The notes: a model not told the origin generated them from the sequence alone. A stretch of DNA of 64,000 nt from Calothrix sp. CSU_2_0 (GCA_012034595.1 JAAUPE010000007.1:1-64000); one strand, 5' to 3'; numbered from the stretch's first letter, positions 10,247 through 20,536 are shown. Translations and numbers: made by a program.

Positions 10247-11236
10247 TTACTTTTTACTTGGTTGATTTGATGGTTGATGGACAGAAATGTGAGATTGTGG
10301 TGTAATACCAGCAATTTCTTTGAGAGTATATATGGGACGACCTTTAACTTCCTCATAAATGCGTCCAATGTATTCACCCAAAATGCCAATACAAAATAGT
10401 TGCACCGAACCTAAGAAAAATAGTGCGATCGTAATCAATGTAAAGCCAATTAATGGTGTGGTGCGATCGGAGAAACGCCAGTATAGTACTAGTAATATCA
10501 TCAGTAATGCTACGCCTGCTGATAACATGCCAAGGTAAGTAGCAATACGTAGAGGTACTTTAGAAAGTGAAACTATACCGCTAACTGCGAGTGCTAAAGA
10601 TTTTCCAAATGTATATTTCACTTCTCCGGCAAAACGGGGATCGCGTTCAAATTTAACTGCGGTTTGCCGAAAACCAACCCAAGCACGTAAACCGCGAATG
10701 TAACGGTTACGTTCTGGCATTGCATTGAGAATATCAACTACTTGTCTATCCATCAAGCAGAAGTCTCCTGTATCTTCAGGAATATCAACGTCTGCAAGCT
10801 GTCTTAAGATGCGGTAGAATCCATATGCCATTAAGCGTTTAAACCAATTTTCTTTTTTGCGTGATGTGCGTTGTGCGTAGACGACTTGATAACCCTGTTG
10901 CCATTTTTCTATCATTAATAATACCAATTCGGGTGGGTCTTGCAAGTCAGCATCCATGACGATCGCAACTTGACCACGCACAAAGTTTAAACCTGCGGTA
11001 ACTGCAATTTGATGACCAAAGTTGCGGGCAAAGCTAATGTAACGCACTCGATTGTCGAGATGGTGAAGTTCCCGCATCAAGTTCAAGGAATTATCTTTGC
11101 TACCATCATCGACTAAAATTAATTCGCAGTCGTTATCTAACTGTTGCATTACACCAGTTAAACGACGATACATTTCGTTAATGTTTTCTTCTTCGTTATA
11201 TATGGGGATAACGATGGAGTAAATTGGTTGGATCAT
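10247..11236 (-). CDS. Glycosyltransferase family 2, DPM1/ArnC/GtrB-like polyprenyl-phosphate glycosyltransferase
   Basis: A 329-residue protein with a cytoplasmic GT-A domain (residues 1 to about 230) and two C-terminal transmembrane helices (about 231-255 and 265-290). Motifs: [10 protein letters not shown] at the start, [10 protein letters not shown], and the metal-binding [10 protein letters not shown], followed by [14 protein letters not shown]. This is the architecture of ArnC, GtrB and bacterial DPM synthases, which move a sugar from a nucleotide donor onto undecaprenyl phosphate at the inner leaflet. The adjacent EmrE-like gene could flip the product, and the PIG-V, GT39 and DUF2079 proteins could use it. 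The start ATG follows directly after an STRR repeat. Confidence 0.88.
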   Translation of the reverse strand: MIQPIYSIVIPIYNEEENINEMYRRLTGVMQQLDNDCELILVDDGSKDNSLNLMRELHHLDNRVRYISFARNFGHQIAVTAGLNFVRGQVAIVMDADLQDPPELVLLMIEKWQQGYQVVYAQRTSRKKENWFKRLMAYGFYRILRQLADVDIPEDTGDFCLMDRQVVDILNAMPERNRYIRGLRAWVGFRQTAVKFERDPRFAGEVKYTFGKSLALAVSGIVSLSKVPLRIATYLGMLSAGVALLMILLVLYWRFSDRTTPLIGFTLITIALFFLGSVQLFCIGILGEYIGRIYEEVKGRPIYTLKEIAGITPQSHISVHQPSNQPSKK

Positions 11237-11237
11237 C

Positions 11238-11337
11238 CGATTTTGGATTTTGGATTTTGGATTTTGGATTTCCGTAAAAACGTTCCGATGTAACGTCTTT
11301 AAAAGATTTTGGATTTTGGATTTCGGATTTCGGATTT
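11238..11337. repeat. Two STRR heptamer arrays (GGATTTT) flanking a spacer
   Basis: GGATTTT-type repeats at about 11240-11271 and again at about 11305-11336 occupy the 101-bp gap between the methyltransferase and GT2 genes. The second array abuts the methyltransferase stop codon. Confidence 0.75.
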
Positions 11338-12105
11338 TTATATATTCTGAGCTACAACTAATGCTGATACACCAAATGGCAAACTCAATTTACCCATAAA
11401 ATGACGTTCACTAGCAAATAAGAAGGTCAAAAACTTGTTAATTAGCGGAGATGGTAAAGTTAAGTCGCTACTTGTTTGAAGTTGATTATCTTGAGATTTG
11501 TGATTTTGAGATTTCTTAGCCAGTTTGAACAAATTCTGTAACAAACGAACTCCTGCAACAAGGGGAAATAGGAAAGTATTAAAGTAACTGCTGTAACGGA
11601 TTGAAAAATCTGCTTTGCGGACGACTTTTTGCAACCCCTGTAAACGATAGCGACGTTTGTGATGGTTGATATCGTCGTGCTGACTCCACAAAAATTGATA
11701 TGCTGGCACTGTTAATATTATCCAACCACCGGGTTTGAGATGCGATCGCAATGCTGAGAGTGCTGCTAAATCGTTATCTAAATGTTCGATTACGTCAAAA
11801 GCAACAATTAAGTCGTACTTACCTGTAAAGGGGATTTTATCTGGTAAGCTTCCTAATCTCACAGCAGTTACTTGACGTTGATTGGCAAATTCGCAAGCGG
11901 TTTCATCCAGTTCCATTGCTGAAACTTCACCATAACGTGCTAGCATTCGCAAGTTTCCACCTGTCCCGCATCCAGCTTCGAGAATTTTTGCATCTATCGG
12001 CAGACTGATTTTGCGAATTACTCGGTCAAGTATTTGACGACGAGCAACAAACCACCAATGTTTGTCTTCGACGGTTGCGTATTGTAAATAAAAGTCTTTT
12101 TCCAT
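11338..12105 (-). CDS. Class I SAM-dependent methyltransferase
   Basis: A 255-residue protein with a Rossmann methyltransferase core: motif [15 protein letters not shown] (residues about 42-55), an acidic residue at the end of strand 2 (MELDE), and post-motif segments [12 protein letters not shown] and [19 protein letters not shown]. The C-terminal part contains hydrophobic stretches ([15 protein letters not shown] and [14 protein letters not shown]) that may bind membrane. Similar proteins are common in polysaccharide and lipid-glycan loci, where they methylate sugars or lipid intermediates. The acceptor cannot be told from the sequence. It lies in the same direction as the GT2 and GT39 genes on either side. 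Confidence 0.82.
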   Translation of the reverse strand: MEKDFYLQYATVEDKHWWFVARRQILDRVIRKISLPIDAKILEAGCGTGGNLRMLARYGEVSAMELDETACEFANQRQVTAVRLGSLPDKIPFTGKYDLIVAFDVIEHLDNDLAALSALRSHLKPGGWIILTVPAYQFLWSQHDDINHHKRRYRLQGLQKVVRKADFSIRYSSYFNTFLFPLVAGVRLLQNLFKLAKKSQNHKSQDNQLQTSSDLTLPSPLINKFLTFLFASERHFMGKLSLPFGVSALVVAQNI

Positions 12106-12189
12106 AAAGCTGGGGAAGTAGGGGAAACTATTTAGTAGAGACGTAATAAATAGCGTTTATCTACTAAGCACTATTTTTACCACATCAAG

Positions 12190-13763
12190 TCATTTTAATA
12201 AATAATGTTCTTCGGTATTTTTGCGATCGCTGTAGGTTTTTAGATAATTTGCAGTCAGATAATTCATGATTTGAGCATCAGCTTTTATTTGAGAAGTCCA
12301 CCTCGCTAAGACAATTTGTTCGGGGTGATATTTTTGTAAAATTTCCAATAATTTTTGGGTAGTTATATCACCGGAATTAATTCGTTTGTATGAGATGACA
12401 GCGATTTCTGGAGGAACTGGTAAACCTGCATAAAATGCATAAATTGGACGGTCTGTGAACAGCCATTGGTGTTATTTTTATGTTGTAAAACTAACTGCAT
12501 TATTTCTTTATTTCTAGGGACAGTTCCGTGTGGATTTGGTGGGGTGATAATGATGAGAAAAACTAAGATTCCCAAAATTGTTGTTATTAAAGTTGTAGTT
12601 ATTAATTGATTTTTAGCGATTAATTTTAAGTTATCTAAATTTAGATTATTTAACTGGAATTTTTTGAAGTTTAATTGATGATATTTAGCTTGTTGTAGAA
12701 AGTTTACGAATAAAGCGATCGCATAAGCAGAAAGCCAAGCGATAGGAATTGATAGTAATGGATAATAGTGATACCAAATGGGTTTATGGATTGAGAGAAT
12801 CAAAAAAGCGCTTCCTAGCCAAGTGATTGGTAATAAACCGTTTTTTTCTTTTTTATTCCATATTGCCCAAATACCAATTACAGCCAAAAATAAGTAATCA
12901 AAATCTTGGCTTAACATTTGCCGTAAGGATTTAAAATTATTGAAAGTGTCTAAGTTAGCATCTTGTGTTTGATTAAAATGAGTTAATAACACTTGTTCGT
13001 GATTAAAAATTTGATGAAAGTATATTCCAATTGCTAGATAAACTATGGCAATGCTAATCAACCAGATACACAAAGGTTTAATATATTCCCAGAATTTATT
13101 TAAATTTTCAGTGCTAGGAAACTGATAGTTTAGTAGATATACAATTAGCAAAGGTAACAAAAATATCGTAAATAACTTGATTTGTAAAGACAGCGCAAAT
13201 AAAATCCCAGAAAGTAGCAATAACCGATAAGAATTAGTTTTTTGAACATCGTTTATATTTAAATTATCGGTAAGACTATTATTAATAGTTTGATAAATAC
13301 TTAAAAGATAAACTGCTAGCATAGCCATCGCAAGCGACGGTAAACCAATCATTACAGAGATATTGAGACGGATAAATAACCACGAAGTAAATAATATAAA
13401 AGTAGATGCGATCGCAGGTATATTTCCGAGTTCTCGACGGATGATTTGATAAAAACTCCAGACTAACACTGAAGAGAATAACAGTACAAGTAATCTTGCG
13501 GTAAATATCGACTGACCAAATAATTTAAACCATCCAGATAAAATAACAGTAAAAATTGGTGGTTGGTCATTCCAAATTTCACTATATAGAACAAATCCTT
13601 GTGAATATAGCAGAGATTTAATTAAATTAAATCCCTCATCATAATCCATCTCAAATATTTTAGTAATTGGCTGAAATCTCATAACAATTACTAAAACTAT
13701 ATATAACAATATAAAAATTAAATGGGTACAAAAAACATGAAAAACCTTCTTAATATTAAACAT
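12190..13763 (-). pseudogene. GT39/ArnT-like membrane glycosyltransferase, interrupted by a one-base frameshift near its 3' end
   Basis: The ORF from 13763 to 12363 encodes 466 residues of a polytopic GT-C enzyme. It has MDYDEGFNL (DE in the first loop) and WNDQPPIFTVILSGW, both typical of PMT/ArnT-like transferases that use polyprenyl-phosphate sugars. From about 12467 the frame becomes unrelated sequence, but the next frame continues sensibly as LFTDRPIYAFYAGLPVPPE and ends in a TGA at 12190-12192. Restoring one A (ACCAATGG to ACCAAATGG) gives TKWLFTDRP and a 524-residue protein. The lesion is a short A-run on the coding strand, so either a sequencing error or a recent mutation. All other features of the gene look intact. 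Confidence 0.8.
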
Positions 13764-13779
13764 AATTCAGGTAAATTTA

Positions 13780-13872
13780 TTACTCTTATTTAACCTCTGT
13801 GAAACTCTGCGTAAACCTCCCGTAGTTTTGCGGAAGAATAATTTCCCACAAACTGCTCTCCACGTTCCTTGG
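13780..13872. repeat. Dispersed repeat shared with 53040-53130
   Basis: The sequence around CGGAAGAATAATTTCCCACA matches, in the opposite orientation, the one around GGGAGATTATTCTTCCGCAA at 53090. Both sit in intergenic DNA and include text such as GCGTAAACCTCC or its complement-like form. Related palindromic material, GTGGAAGGATACCTTCCCCAC, lies at about 15520-15550. I read these as copies of one small dispersed repeat family. Confidence 0.55.
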
Positions 13873-13901
13873 TGTTAAAAAACAAAAATTAAAGCTACAC
13901 C

Positions 13902-15308
13902 CTATTTTATAACCTCTTTCTTCACAAATAAATAAACCTCATCCCGTTGATAACTCAAACTAAAATTAGGATTTTTATGTATTTTTTTGACTACATTTCT
14001 CGCAAATTCCGGATTCCGAGTTCCATCTGGATGACGGACATTGAGTAAAATATAATCAAAACTATTAAAATCAGCAGGAACACCACTTATATCATCAAAA
14101 AATTGAATTTTGGGACGATGAGTCAGATGAGGAGCAATACTATGTGTAGTTAAGACATAGCCTTTCGTTTTCACTTGTGAAATAGCCTCTCGTGTTGCTT
14201 GTAAAGTATCCAGACTTCGCAAATAACGCGACCAAAAAAAACCATACTTACCTAATACAATAAATGCAATCAAAGCCCAAACAATAATAAATCTTTGCCT
14301 ACGTAACCAAGTTCGATTTGCGGCTAAACTAGCAATTACAGTCACAATCAAAAATGGTAATATCGGCAAAGAATATTGATGAATTAAATCGCGTTGTGTT
14401 GATTTTTCCGAAAGGATATTAATGACAAATGTGGGAATTGTTGCAACCAAAGGGGCAAGATGTCGAGGTGAAAGTCCCCAAATTACAGGTACAATTACTA
14501 ACGCAATATATTCCAAAACTGTAAAAGAAAAAAACCTCTCGAAGATAATTTGCGGTTTCATCAGCAAATTACGAACGATTTCCGTTACCGAATTCCCAAG
14601 ATAGCCATAACGTGCGATCGCAGCTACCTCATTATTGCTAAAAGCGGGTATGATTACTTGCGTCGCCATTAAAAACCAGCTAATTCCGGCAATTAAAGCA
14701 AAAATTCCGTAAAATCTTCTTTTATCAAACATTAGCAACCAAAAACCCATTGCCGCAACCGTTAGCGACAGTACAGCTTTGCATCCTAAAATGAAAATAG
14801 TACCAATGCAAAACCAAACCACATTACCCAATCTTGCAGCTAACACAACCCCTAAAAAGACTGGTAATGCCATCACTTCGGGGTGAAATTCAAATAAATT
14901 AACGTTAAATACTAGCGGGTAAAATAAATATACAACTGACATCGTGACAGCTTGACTTTGCTTAAGTCCAGCTTGTAATGCCAAATAATAAGTCGGGATA
15001 GCTCCCAAAGACAGCGAAATTGCCTGTACTGCCAATAACCAATACGCACTTGGGTAAATTTTGTATAGTAAAGCTAGCGGATAAACTGCCCATGCTGCAT
15101 GATTTCCTAGATGATGGAAACCAAGCAGCGAAGATATTGGGGGTTTTCCTTGACTTATCAAGTACACTACCTGATCGTATATCCCCAAGTCAAAAAAGCC
15201 TGACTGTCCAAGTGTATGACGTAGACTACTACAACCAAATAGAATCGCTACGCTAACCCCAGTCATCCAGATGACTGTTTTAAGTTGAGAAATACCTTGT
15301 ATTTTCAC
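13902..15308 (-). CDS. DUF2079 family membrane protein, copy 1
   Basis: A 468-residue polytopic protein (about ten to eleven hydrophobic helices) of the DUF2079 family, which belongs with GT-C-type membrane glycosyltransferases by topology. The first loop has FFDLGIYDQVVYLISQG and FHHLGNHAAWAVYPLALLY, where D and H residues sit as in GT-C catalytic loops. Later come YLFYPLVFNVNLFEFHPE, CKAVLSLTVAAMGFWLL and a soluble C-terminal domain (about 360-468). The copy at 17197-18632 has the same pattern but is frameshifted; this one is intact. The enzymatic activity of the family is not established. It lies between the GT39 gene and the second PIG-V gene, so a part in the same glycan pathway is likely. 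Confidence 0.85.
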   Translation of the reverse strand: MKIQGISQLKTVIWMTGVSVAILFGCSSLRHTLGQSGFFDLGIYDQVVYLISQGKPPISSLLGFHHLGNHAAWAVYPLALLYKIYPSAYWLLAVQAISLSLGAIPTYYLALQAGLKQSQAVTMSVVYLFYPLVFNVNLFEFHPEVMALPVFLGVVLAARLGNVVWFCIGTIFILGCKAVLSLTVAAMGFWLLMFDKRRFYGIFALIAGISWFLMATQVIIPAFSNNEVAAIARYGYLGNSVTEIVRNLLMKPQIIFERFFSFTVLEYIALVIVPVIWGLSPRHLAPLVATIPTFVINILSEKSTQRDLIHQYSLPILPFLIVTVIASLAANRTWLRRQRFIIVWALIAFIVLGKYGFFWSRYLRSLDTLQATREAISQVKTKGYVLTTHSIAPHLTHRPKIQFFDDISGVPADFNSFDYILLNVRHPDGTRNPEFARNVVKKIHKNPNFSLSYQRDEVYLFVKKEVIK

Positions 15309-15329
15309 GTTTCTATTGTAATTAAGTCA

Positions 15330-15420
15330 GGAGTTTTGAGTTAGGAGTTAGGAGTTAGAAGTCAGTAGTCAGTAGTTAGAAGTCAGAAGTCAGAAGTCAG
15401 TAGTTAGGAGTTAGAATCTA
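15330..15420. repeat. STRR heptamer array (AGTTAGG/AGTCAGA)
   Basis: About twelve tandem 7-mers of AGTTAGG, AGTCAGA and AGTCAGT type. Just right of it, the 38-bp unit GCTTGTACTGAGCGACAGCG plus flanks occurs twice (about 15429-15453 and 15467-15491). Confidence 0.8.
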
Positions 15421-15567
15421 AAATCCAAAGCTTGTACTGAGCGACAGCGAATGTATCTAAAATCCAAAGCTTGTACTGAGCGACAGCGAATGTATCCAAA
15501 ATCCGTCTTGAAAAGTTTTGTGGAAGGATACCTTCCCCACAAACTTTTCGCAAAATCCAAAATCCCA

Positions 15568-16842
15568 TCATCCTACCCACAATTCCTGTGCAAAGCGGAT
15601 CGAAAAAGTAAACAATAGAATCGCAAAAAAACCTAAAGTCATATATCCCCAACGTGGATGACGTGACAGTAAAATGCCAAAAGCAATTATTGGTGGGACA
15701 ATACCATAAACTAGACGACTTAAAGACCAAGTTCCACCAGAAACCAACAACAATCCAACACCACATAATCCATAAAATAACGCTACTGGTGTAAGCTCTT
15801 GACGATAACGCCATAATAAATATGCACTTCCCAATACTGAAATAGTATTAATTAAAGGGTCTCCCGCTAACAACCACAAACCCAAAAATAAAACCAGTAA
15901 ACCGTAATCAACCTTCCTTGCACCCAGTTTATAGCGATCGCGCCACAACCACCAACCACAACCAACAATTACTGAAAAAACCAAAGGGTGAGCAATGTCT
16001 TTGATATATCCTTGTTTATAGTTGTAATTACCAATACAAATTTGCATTAACATTTTCCACCAAGGTTTCCAATCAAAGCCTAAGCTTGCTCTCCAACCTT
16101 TTTGAGCATGAATAAACGCTAATGGATCGCCATGTTGTATGAAACAATAAATACTAAAAATAATTATTCCTGCTGCTGTGGAAAAAGCTGCAATGTAAGC
16201 GACTGGTGGTTTGCGCTGTTTCCATGCTGAGAAAATAAATGCGGGTATTAAAGCGATTCCCGTTGGACGTGTTGCTGTCGCTAATCCACCCCAAAGTGCT
16301 GTTTGAGCGTATTTATTGCGATCGAATGCACTTAATGCTGCGGTACTAAGTAATAAATACAAACCTTCCGTGTAAATTACTCCTGCAAACATTGACGCAG
16401 GAAACCATACCGCGATCGCAACTGTCCACTTGGCTATGCTTTCATTTTGAAATTGTTGTACCCAAAAATATAAGAGGTACAAAAAGCCTAAAAATGCCAG
16501 GTTATTAAAAACTACACCAGCAACCTCAAACGGGAAACCGATATTGATGAGGAAACGCAAAATTAAGGGGAATAAAGGGAAAAATGCAATATTACCTTTA
16601 CCATTTGCATATATATAACCAGAATTTGCAATTATTCGATAGTGAGTGCTATCCCATCCATCGAATACACTCAAGTCAAAAGTCGCTGCAACTCCTCCCG
16701 ATGGTACAGGTAAAAGTGGTGCAACTAACAACATCGCTACCCAAATAGTTGCACGACTACCTAACCACATCGAAGCAGGGAATAATAACCCACTTGTGGC
16801 TTGTTTGACTGCTTTTAAAGATAATAATTTCACCCCGATCAT
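15568..16842 (-). CDS. PIG-V-like mannosyltransferase family membrane protein, copy 2
   Basis: A 424-residue paralogue of the protein at 8202-9494. The same landmarks are present: FDGWDSTHYRIIANSGYIY, IAFFPLFPLILRF, IYTEGLYLLLS and ATATRPTG, followed by AWKQRKPPVAYIAAF and HAQKGWRASLGFDWKPWW. Ten or so transmembrane helices and no cytoplasmic domain fit a GT-C enzyme that uses a lipid-linked sugar. Together with the adjacent DUF2079 gene it forms a pair duplicated within the block: PIG-V/DUF2079 genes occur twice. The duplicated proteins have diverged considerably, so the duplication is old or the copies were acquired separately. Confidence 0.8.
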   Translation of the reverse strand: MIGVKLLSLKAVKQATSGLLFPASMWLGSRATIWVAMLLVAPLLPVPSGGVAATFDLSVFDGWDSTHYRIIANSGYIYANGKGNIAFFPLFPLILRFLINIGFPFEVAGVVFNNLAFLGFLYLLYFWVQQFQNESIAKWTVAIAVWFPASMFAGVIYTEGLYLLLSTAALSAFDRNKYAQTALWGGLATATRPTGIALIPAFIFSAWKQRKPPVAYIAAFSTAAGIIIFSIYCFIQHGDPLAFIHAQKGWRASLGFDWKPWWKMLMQICIGNYNYKQGYIKDIAHPLVFSVIVGCGWWLWRDRYKLGARKVDYGLLVLFLGLWLLAGDPLINTISVLGSAYLLWRYRQELTPVALFYGLCGVGLLLVSGGTWSLSRLVYGIVPPIIAFGILLSRHPRWGYMTLGFFAILLFTFSIRFAQELWVG

Positions 16843-17196
16843 TTAATTAGCATATTACAAATTGGTTATTCTCAACCTAGACGTATTGCTGATGGGGAGA
16901 AGTTTCTTAATTTGGGTATTTCAATATGTTTGTTTGCGATCGCTACCAAAGACATCTCGCAAATTCGCATGCGAAGTCGTTATGATTTCGCAAGCGTTCC
17001 AACATTCCAACTTGTAGACTCAAATTATTTCGACATGGGATAGAAATTACTTCTTTTTGACGAACAAGTAAATTTGATTGCGATAACTTCGTTGAGCTTC
17101 GCTAACGCGCAAATTCGTATGCGAAGTCGTTATGATTTCGCAAGCTTCCCAACATTTCAACTTGTAGACTCAAATTATTCCTACATAAGATGGAAA
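16843..17196. other. Intergenic region with a 127-bp direct duplication
   Basis: Apart from the duplication and SDR-like element listed separately, I see nothing here. The first duplicate contains a second copy of the last dozen codons of the DUF2079 gene (reading RNQIYLFVKKK then stop). Confidence 0.7.
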
Positions 17197-17234
17197 TTAC
17201 TTCTTTTTGACGAACAAGTAAATTTGATTGCGAT
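16958..17234. repeat. Direct duplication, period 150 bp, of the 3' end of DUF2079 copy 2
   Basis: Copy 1 (about 16958-17084) and copy 2 (about 17108-17234) share long identical stretches, including GCGAAGTCGTTATGATTTCG and TTCTTTTTGACGAACAAGTA. Shared anchors are exactly 150 bp apart (16971/17121 and 17071/17221). Copy 2 includes the stop codon and the final codons of the DUF2079 gene at 17197. The 24-bp spacer is covered by a small dispersed repeat. Confidence 0.9.
17080..17108 (+). repeat. SDR5-like very small dispersed repeat at the duplication junction
   Basis: This 29-base element starts GCGATAACTTCGTTGAGC and ends GCTTCGCTAACGC. It fits the form GCGAT-n-GGCTnCGCnnACGC known for small dispersed repeats (SDRs) of Nostoc-type genomes. 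Its ends coincide with the ends of the flanking 127-bp direct copies. Family assignment is from memory of the pattern. Confidence 0.55.
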
Positions 17235-18632
17235 CGTACTTTACATGAAAGTCATCATGACTTCGCATAAAATCCACCATCCGACTTGTAGAATCTCGTT
17301 TATTTCCAAATCCTGGATAACGAGCATCTAGTAACACATAATCAAACTGAGTTAACTCATCTAATGGTTGTTGAGTGTAAGCTAATTTGATTAATTGTCG
17401 ATGACTCAGATGAGCAGATATTGATGCAGTTGTAATTACACTACCTTGAGACTGTACAAGTGAAATTGCTTCTTTTGTAGCTTGCCAAGTATCAAGCTTC
17501 TTGAGATATCTACCACCAAAATAAGTAAATTTTGCTAAAAACAAAAATACCACCAACGACCAAATAATTATTTCCCGTTGACTACGTATCCATCCTTTTC
17601 CTGCTGCCAAAGTCGCAATTACTGCTAATAATAAAAACGGTAATGCTGGTAATGAATATTGATGAACTAAATCTTTTTGCGGTTGATATTCAGTAATTAG
17701 ATTCAATACAACACAAGGAATCGCAGCGATTAATGGTGTCGCAGATGATAGTGAAATTCCCCAAACAATAGGTAATATAAGTAATAGTAAATAAGTTAAA
17801 TTACTGAGAGTGAAAATATTAGCAAATATCAACCCCGGCTTTAAAATTAAACCCTTAGCAATATCAAATACCGAATCACCCAAATAACTATATCTTCCCA
17901 CAGCCGCCGCTTCTCTACCGCTAAAAGTAGGAATAATTAACCCCGATGCGATCGCAAACCAAAAAAATCCTAAAAAAAGCGCAAAAGCACCATACCAACG
18001 ACGTTTTCAAATAAAAGTAACCAAAAACCCATTGCTGCAACTGTGAGTGACAGTACAGCTTTACATCCCAAAATCACAATAATGCTGAGACAAAACCACC
18101 AGAAACGTTTTGCTCTAGCACACCATACAGCAGTTAGCAATGCGGGTAAAGCGATCGCTTCGGGATGAAAGTCGAATAAATTGACGTTAAAAACTACAGG
18201 ATAGAGCAAATACACCAGCGACATCGTTGAAGCTTGACTTTCCTTCAAACCAGCTTGACGTGACAAGTGCCAAATTGGTAGCACTCCTAAGGATAATGCT
18301 AAAGCTTGAACGGCAAATAGCCAGTAAACGCTGGGATAAATTTTATAAAGTAATGCTAAAGGATACCAGATATATGCTGCATGGTCGCCCAAAATGTGAT
18401 ATCCCATGAATGTGGATATTGGTGGTAATCCTTGGCTAATTAGGTAAACAGCTTGGTCGAAAATTCCTAGATCAAATGCGTTTGATTGAAAGAGGATATG
18501 TCGCAAGCTGCTACAAATAAAAAGGATGAGAGTACTTACACAAATCATCCAAATCAAGCTAGGGTTGCCAATGTTGTTTAAATTACTAAAAAATATTTTC
18601 TTGGTGAGAGATGGTTGCTGGTTGAGAGGCAT
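17197..18632 (-). pseudogene. DUF2079 family membrane protein, copy 2, interrupted by a one-base frameshift
   Basis: The track splits this gene into 17970-18632 (220 codons, MPLNQQPS to LLLFENVVG) and 17197-17901 (MGRYSYLGDSV onward). In the intact paralogue the corresponding text runs continuously through MGFWLLMFDKRRFYG. Here GAAAAC at about 18003-18008 would need one more A to read FEKRRWYGAFALFLG and join the two halves, giving about 478 residues against 468 in copy 1. Both halves carry the family landmarks (FDLGIFDQAVYLISQG, GYHILGDHAAY, CKAVLSLTVAAMGFWLL). As the defect is in an A-run, it may be a sequencing error. Confidence 0.85.
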
Positions 18633-18896
18633 TAGGAAGACTGCTATATAAGATTAATTGCAGATTTTATTCAGAGAAACATATCATCTATTTTCTCACT
18701 GTGTTGAGATTATCCGGTATCAATTAATCCCAAAATTTTTAATCGTCCATAAAAGCAAATATCGCGATCGCACAAACAACTGGAGAGCAGAGAAATAGGG
18801 AAGAATGTGAAGAAACCGGGTTTCTCGTATAACCGGATGCTTGATACTACGATTTTATTTTGGGTTATTTGGGGTTTTTGCGTGGGGTTAGAAGTC

Positions 18897-18945
18897 AAGG
18901 CAGCGCGTTGCGGGGGTATCCCCCGTTGTAGCGACTGCCGTGGGT
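18897..18945. repeat. Palindromic repeat (GGGGGTATCCCCC core)
   Basis: GGCAGCGCGTTGCGGGGGTA is followed by its imperfect complement TCCCCCGTTGTAGCGACTGCC, so the whole 45-bp stretch can fold into a long hairpin with a GGGGGTATCCCCC apex. A comparable apex (GGGGAGTATCCCC) is seen in the palindrome at 50580-50610. It resembles the hairpin repeats scattered in intergenic DNA of Nostocales. Confidence 0.7.
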
Positions 18946-19055
18946 TACTGGTTTAGTCGTGCTGAGTGGGAATTTTGCGTGGTGTAAGGAACCCGACTTC
19001 CTGCTTTAGTTATTACCCAAAGCGATCGCATTCCAATTTGCCATCCCAACACAAA

Positions 19056-19085
19056 GATGTCTAACGACAAGCTTTACAGCTACGC
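19056..19085 (+). repeat. SDR-like small dispersed repeat
   Basis: GATGTCTAACGACAAGC followed by TTTACAGC and TACGC. The first 17 bases are identical to those of the element inserted in the thioesterase gene at 21596-21630, and the ends agree, while the centre differs in length and sequence. Confidence 0.75.
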
Positions 19086-19228
19086 GATACATAACATCTT
19101 CTGAAGTTTATGTAGAAGAGAATAATAGTTAACCCTGAATCTGAATTTGCACCACCTTAACTTCCGCTACTTCCCCCTGCACCCAAGCAATTTATAGTAA
19201 TAAGTATCCGTCAATATGTAAAAAAATT

Positions 19229-20425
19229 GTGAAAAAAATTACACTTCTTGGTTCCACAGGTTCGATTGGAACCCAAACTTTAGATATTGTCGCCCAAAAT
19301 CCCGATAAATTTCAGGTTGTGGGGTTAGCTGCGGGAAACAATGTGGAAATGTTAGCGGAGCAAATTCGTCAGTTCAAACCGGAAATTGCGGCTATTTGTG
19401 CTGAAAATAAATTACCCGCACTCAAAGAAGCAATCAAAAATCTCGATCCTCAACCGATTTTACTTGCTGGTGATGCGGGAATTGTTGAAGTTGCTAGATA
19501 TGGCGACTCGGAAAGCGTTGTCACTGGGATTGTCGGTTGTGCAGGTTTACTACCAACGATCGCAGCAATCAAAGCGGGTAAAAATATTGCCCTTGCCAAC
19601 AAAGAAACCTTAATTGCAGGTGGTCCGGTTGTTCTGCCTTTAGTCGCCGAATTTGGTGTAAAATTATTACCTGCTGATTCCGAGCATTCAGCCATATTCC
19701 AATGTCTGCAAGGTATTCCCCAAGGCAGTTTAAGAAAAATTATTCTCACAGCTTCCGGTGGTGCTTTCCGCGACTGGGAAGTTGAAGATTTAGCGAATGT
19801 TACGGTAGCTGATGCGCTGAAACATCCGAACTGGTCGATGGGACGGAAAATCACGGTTGATTCTGCGACTCTGATGAATAAGGGTTTGGAAGTAATTGAA
19901 GCACATTATCTATTTGGGAAAGACTACGATGATATTGAAATTGTCATCCATCCGCAAAGTATTATTCATTCACTTATAGAGCTTCAGGATACCTCAGTAT
20001 TGGCGCAGTTAGGCTGGGCAGATATGCGCTTACCTTTGTTGTACGCAATGTCATATCCCGAACGAATTTATACCGATTGGGAGCGTTTAAACTTAGTCAA
20101 AGCTGGCAATTTAACTTTCCGTGAACCCGATCATCATAAATATCCTTGCATGAATTTAGCATATGCAGCAGGTCGATCTGGTGGTTCGATGCCTGCGGTT
20201 TTAAATGCAGCAAACGAACAAGCTGTCGCGATGTTTTTGGATGAGAAAATCAAGTTTCTAGATATACCTAAAGTCATCGAAATAGCTTGCGATCGCCATC
20301 AAGGTGATAACCGTTCAAACCCCTGTCTGGATGACATTTTAACAGCAGATAATTGGGCAAGGCAAGAAGTATTAAATGCAACCAAGGAATTAGAAAATAG
20401 TCCGCAAGTCATTTCTTTACGTTAA
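19229..20425 (+). CDS. dxr: 1-deoxy-D-xylulose 5-phosphate reductoisomerase
   Basis: A 398-residue enzyme of the MEP isoprenoid pathway. It converts DXP to 2-C-methyl-D-erythritol 4-phosphate with NADPH and a divalent metal; in cyanobacteria this feeds carotenoid, phytol and quinone synthesis. Visible landmarks: [16 protein letters not shown] for NADPH binding, [69 protein letters not shown] and the flexible-loop and phosphate region [10 protein letters not shown]. Length is normal for the family. The start is a GTG; the glycine-rich motif at once after it fixes the N-terminus. It stands alone on the plus strand, followed by hairpin terminators. Confidence 0.97.
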   Translation: MKKITLLGSTGSIGTQTLDIVAQNPDKFQVVGLAAGNNVEMLAEQIRQFKPEIAAICAENKLPALKEAIKNLDPQPILLAGDAGIVEVARYGDSESVVTGIVGCAGLLPTIAAIKAGKNIALANKETLIAGGPVVLPLVAEFGVKLLPADSEHSAIFQCLQGIPQGSLRKIILTASGGAFRDWEVEDLANVTVADALKHPNWSMGRKITVDSATLMNKGLEVIEAHYLFGKDYDDIEIVIHPQSIIHSLIELQDTSVLAQLGWADMRLPLLYAMSYPERIYTDWERLNLVKAGNLTFREPDHHKYPCMNLAYAAGRSGGSMPAVLNAANEQAVAMFLDEKIKFLDIPKVIEIACDRHQGDNRSNPCLDDILTADNWARQEVLNATKELENSPQVISLR

Positions 20426-20437
20426 CAAATTAGAGCT

Positions 20438-20463
20438 AGCGTTCAGTTGCAAAGCTGAACGCT
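20438..20463 (+). terminator. dxr terminator hairpin
   Basis: AGCGTTCAG pairs perfectly with CTGAACGCT across an eight-base loop, 13 bases after the dxr stop. The T-tract after it is short (TTTGATATT). Confidence 0.6.
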
Positions 20464-20504
20464 TTGATATTGGGTATTATCTTCCTGGTTATGGTTTGAT
20501 TCCG

Positions 20505-20536
20505 GAATAATAACTAAAAAACTGTAGTTATTATTG
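20505..20536. terminator. Second AT-rich hairpin after dxr
   Basis: AATAATAACTA pairs with TAGTTATTATT over 11 base pairs around AAAAACTG. It could be a back-up terminator; the low GC content of the stem makes this weak. Confidence 0.4.

Larger units (their letters stand above)
18633..19228. other. Intergenic region upstream of dxr with a hairpin repeat and an SDR-like element
   Basis: Holds the palindromic repeat at 18897-18945 and the small repeat at 19056-19085, described separately. The dxr promoter should be near the right end, but I see no convincing -35/-10 pair. Confidence 0.5.

Noticed and set aside
15404-15814. 136-codon minus-strand ORF
   Set aside because: It overlaps the PIG-V copy 2 gene in another frame and its end repeats FAVAQYKLWILD from the 38-bp DNA repeat.
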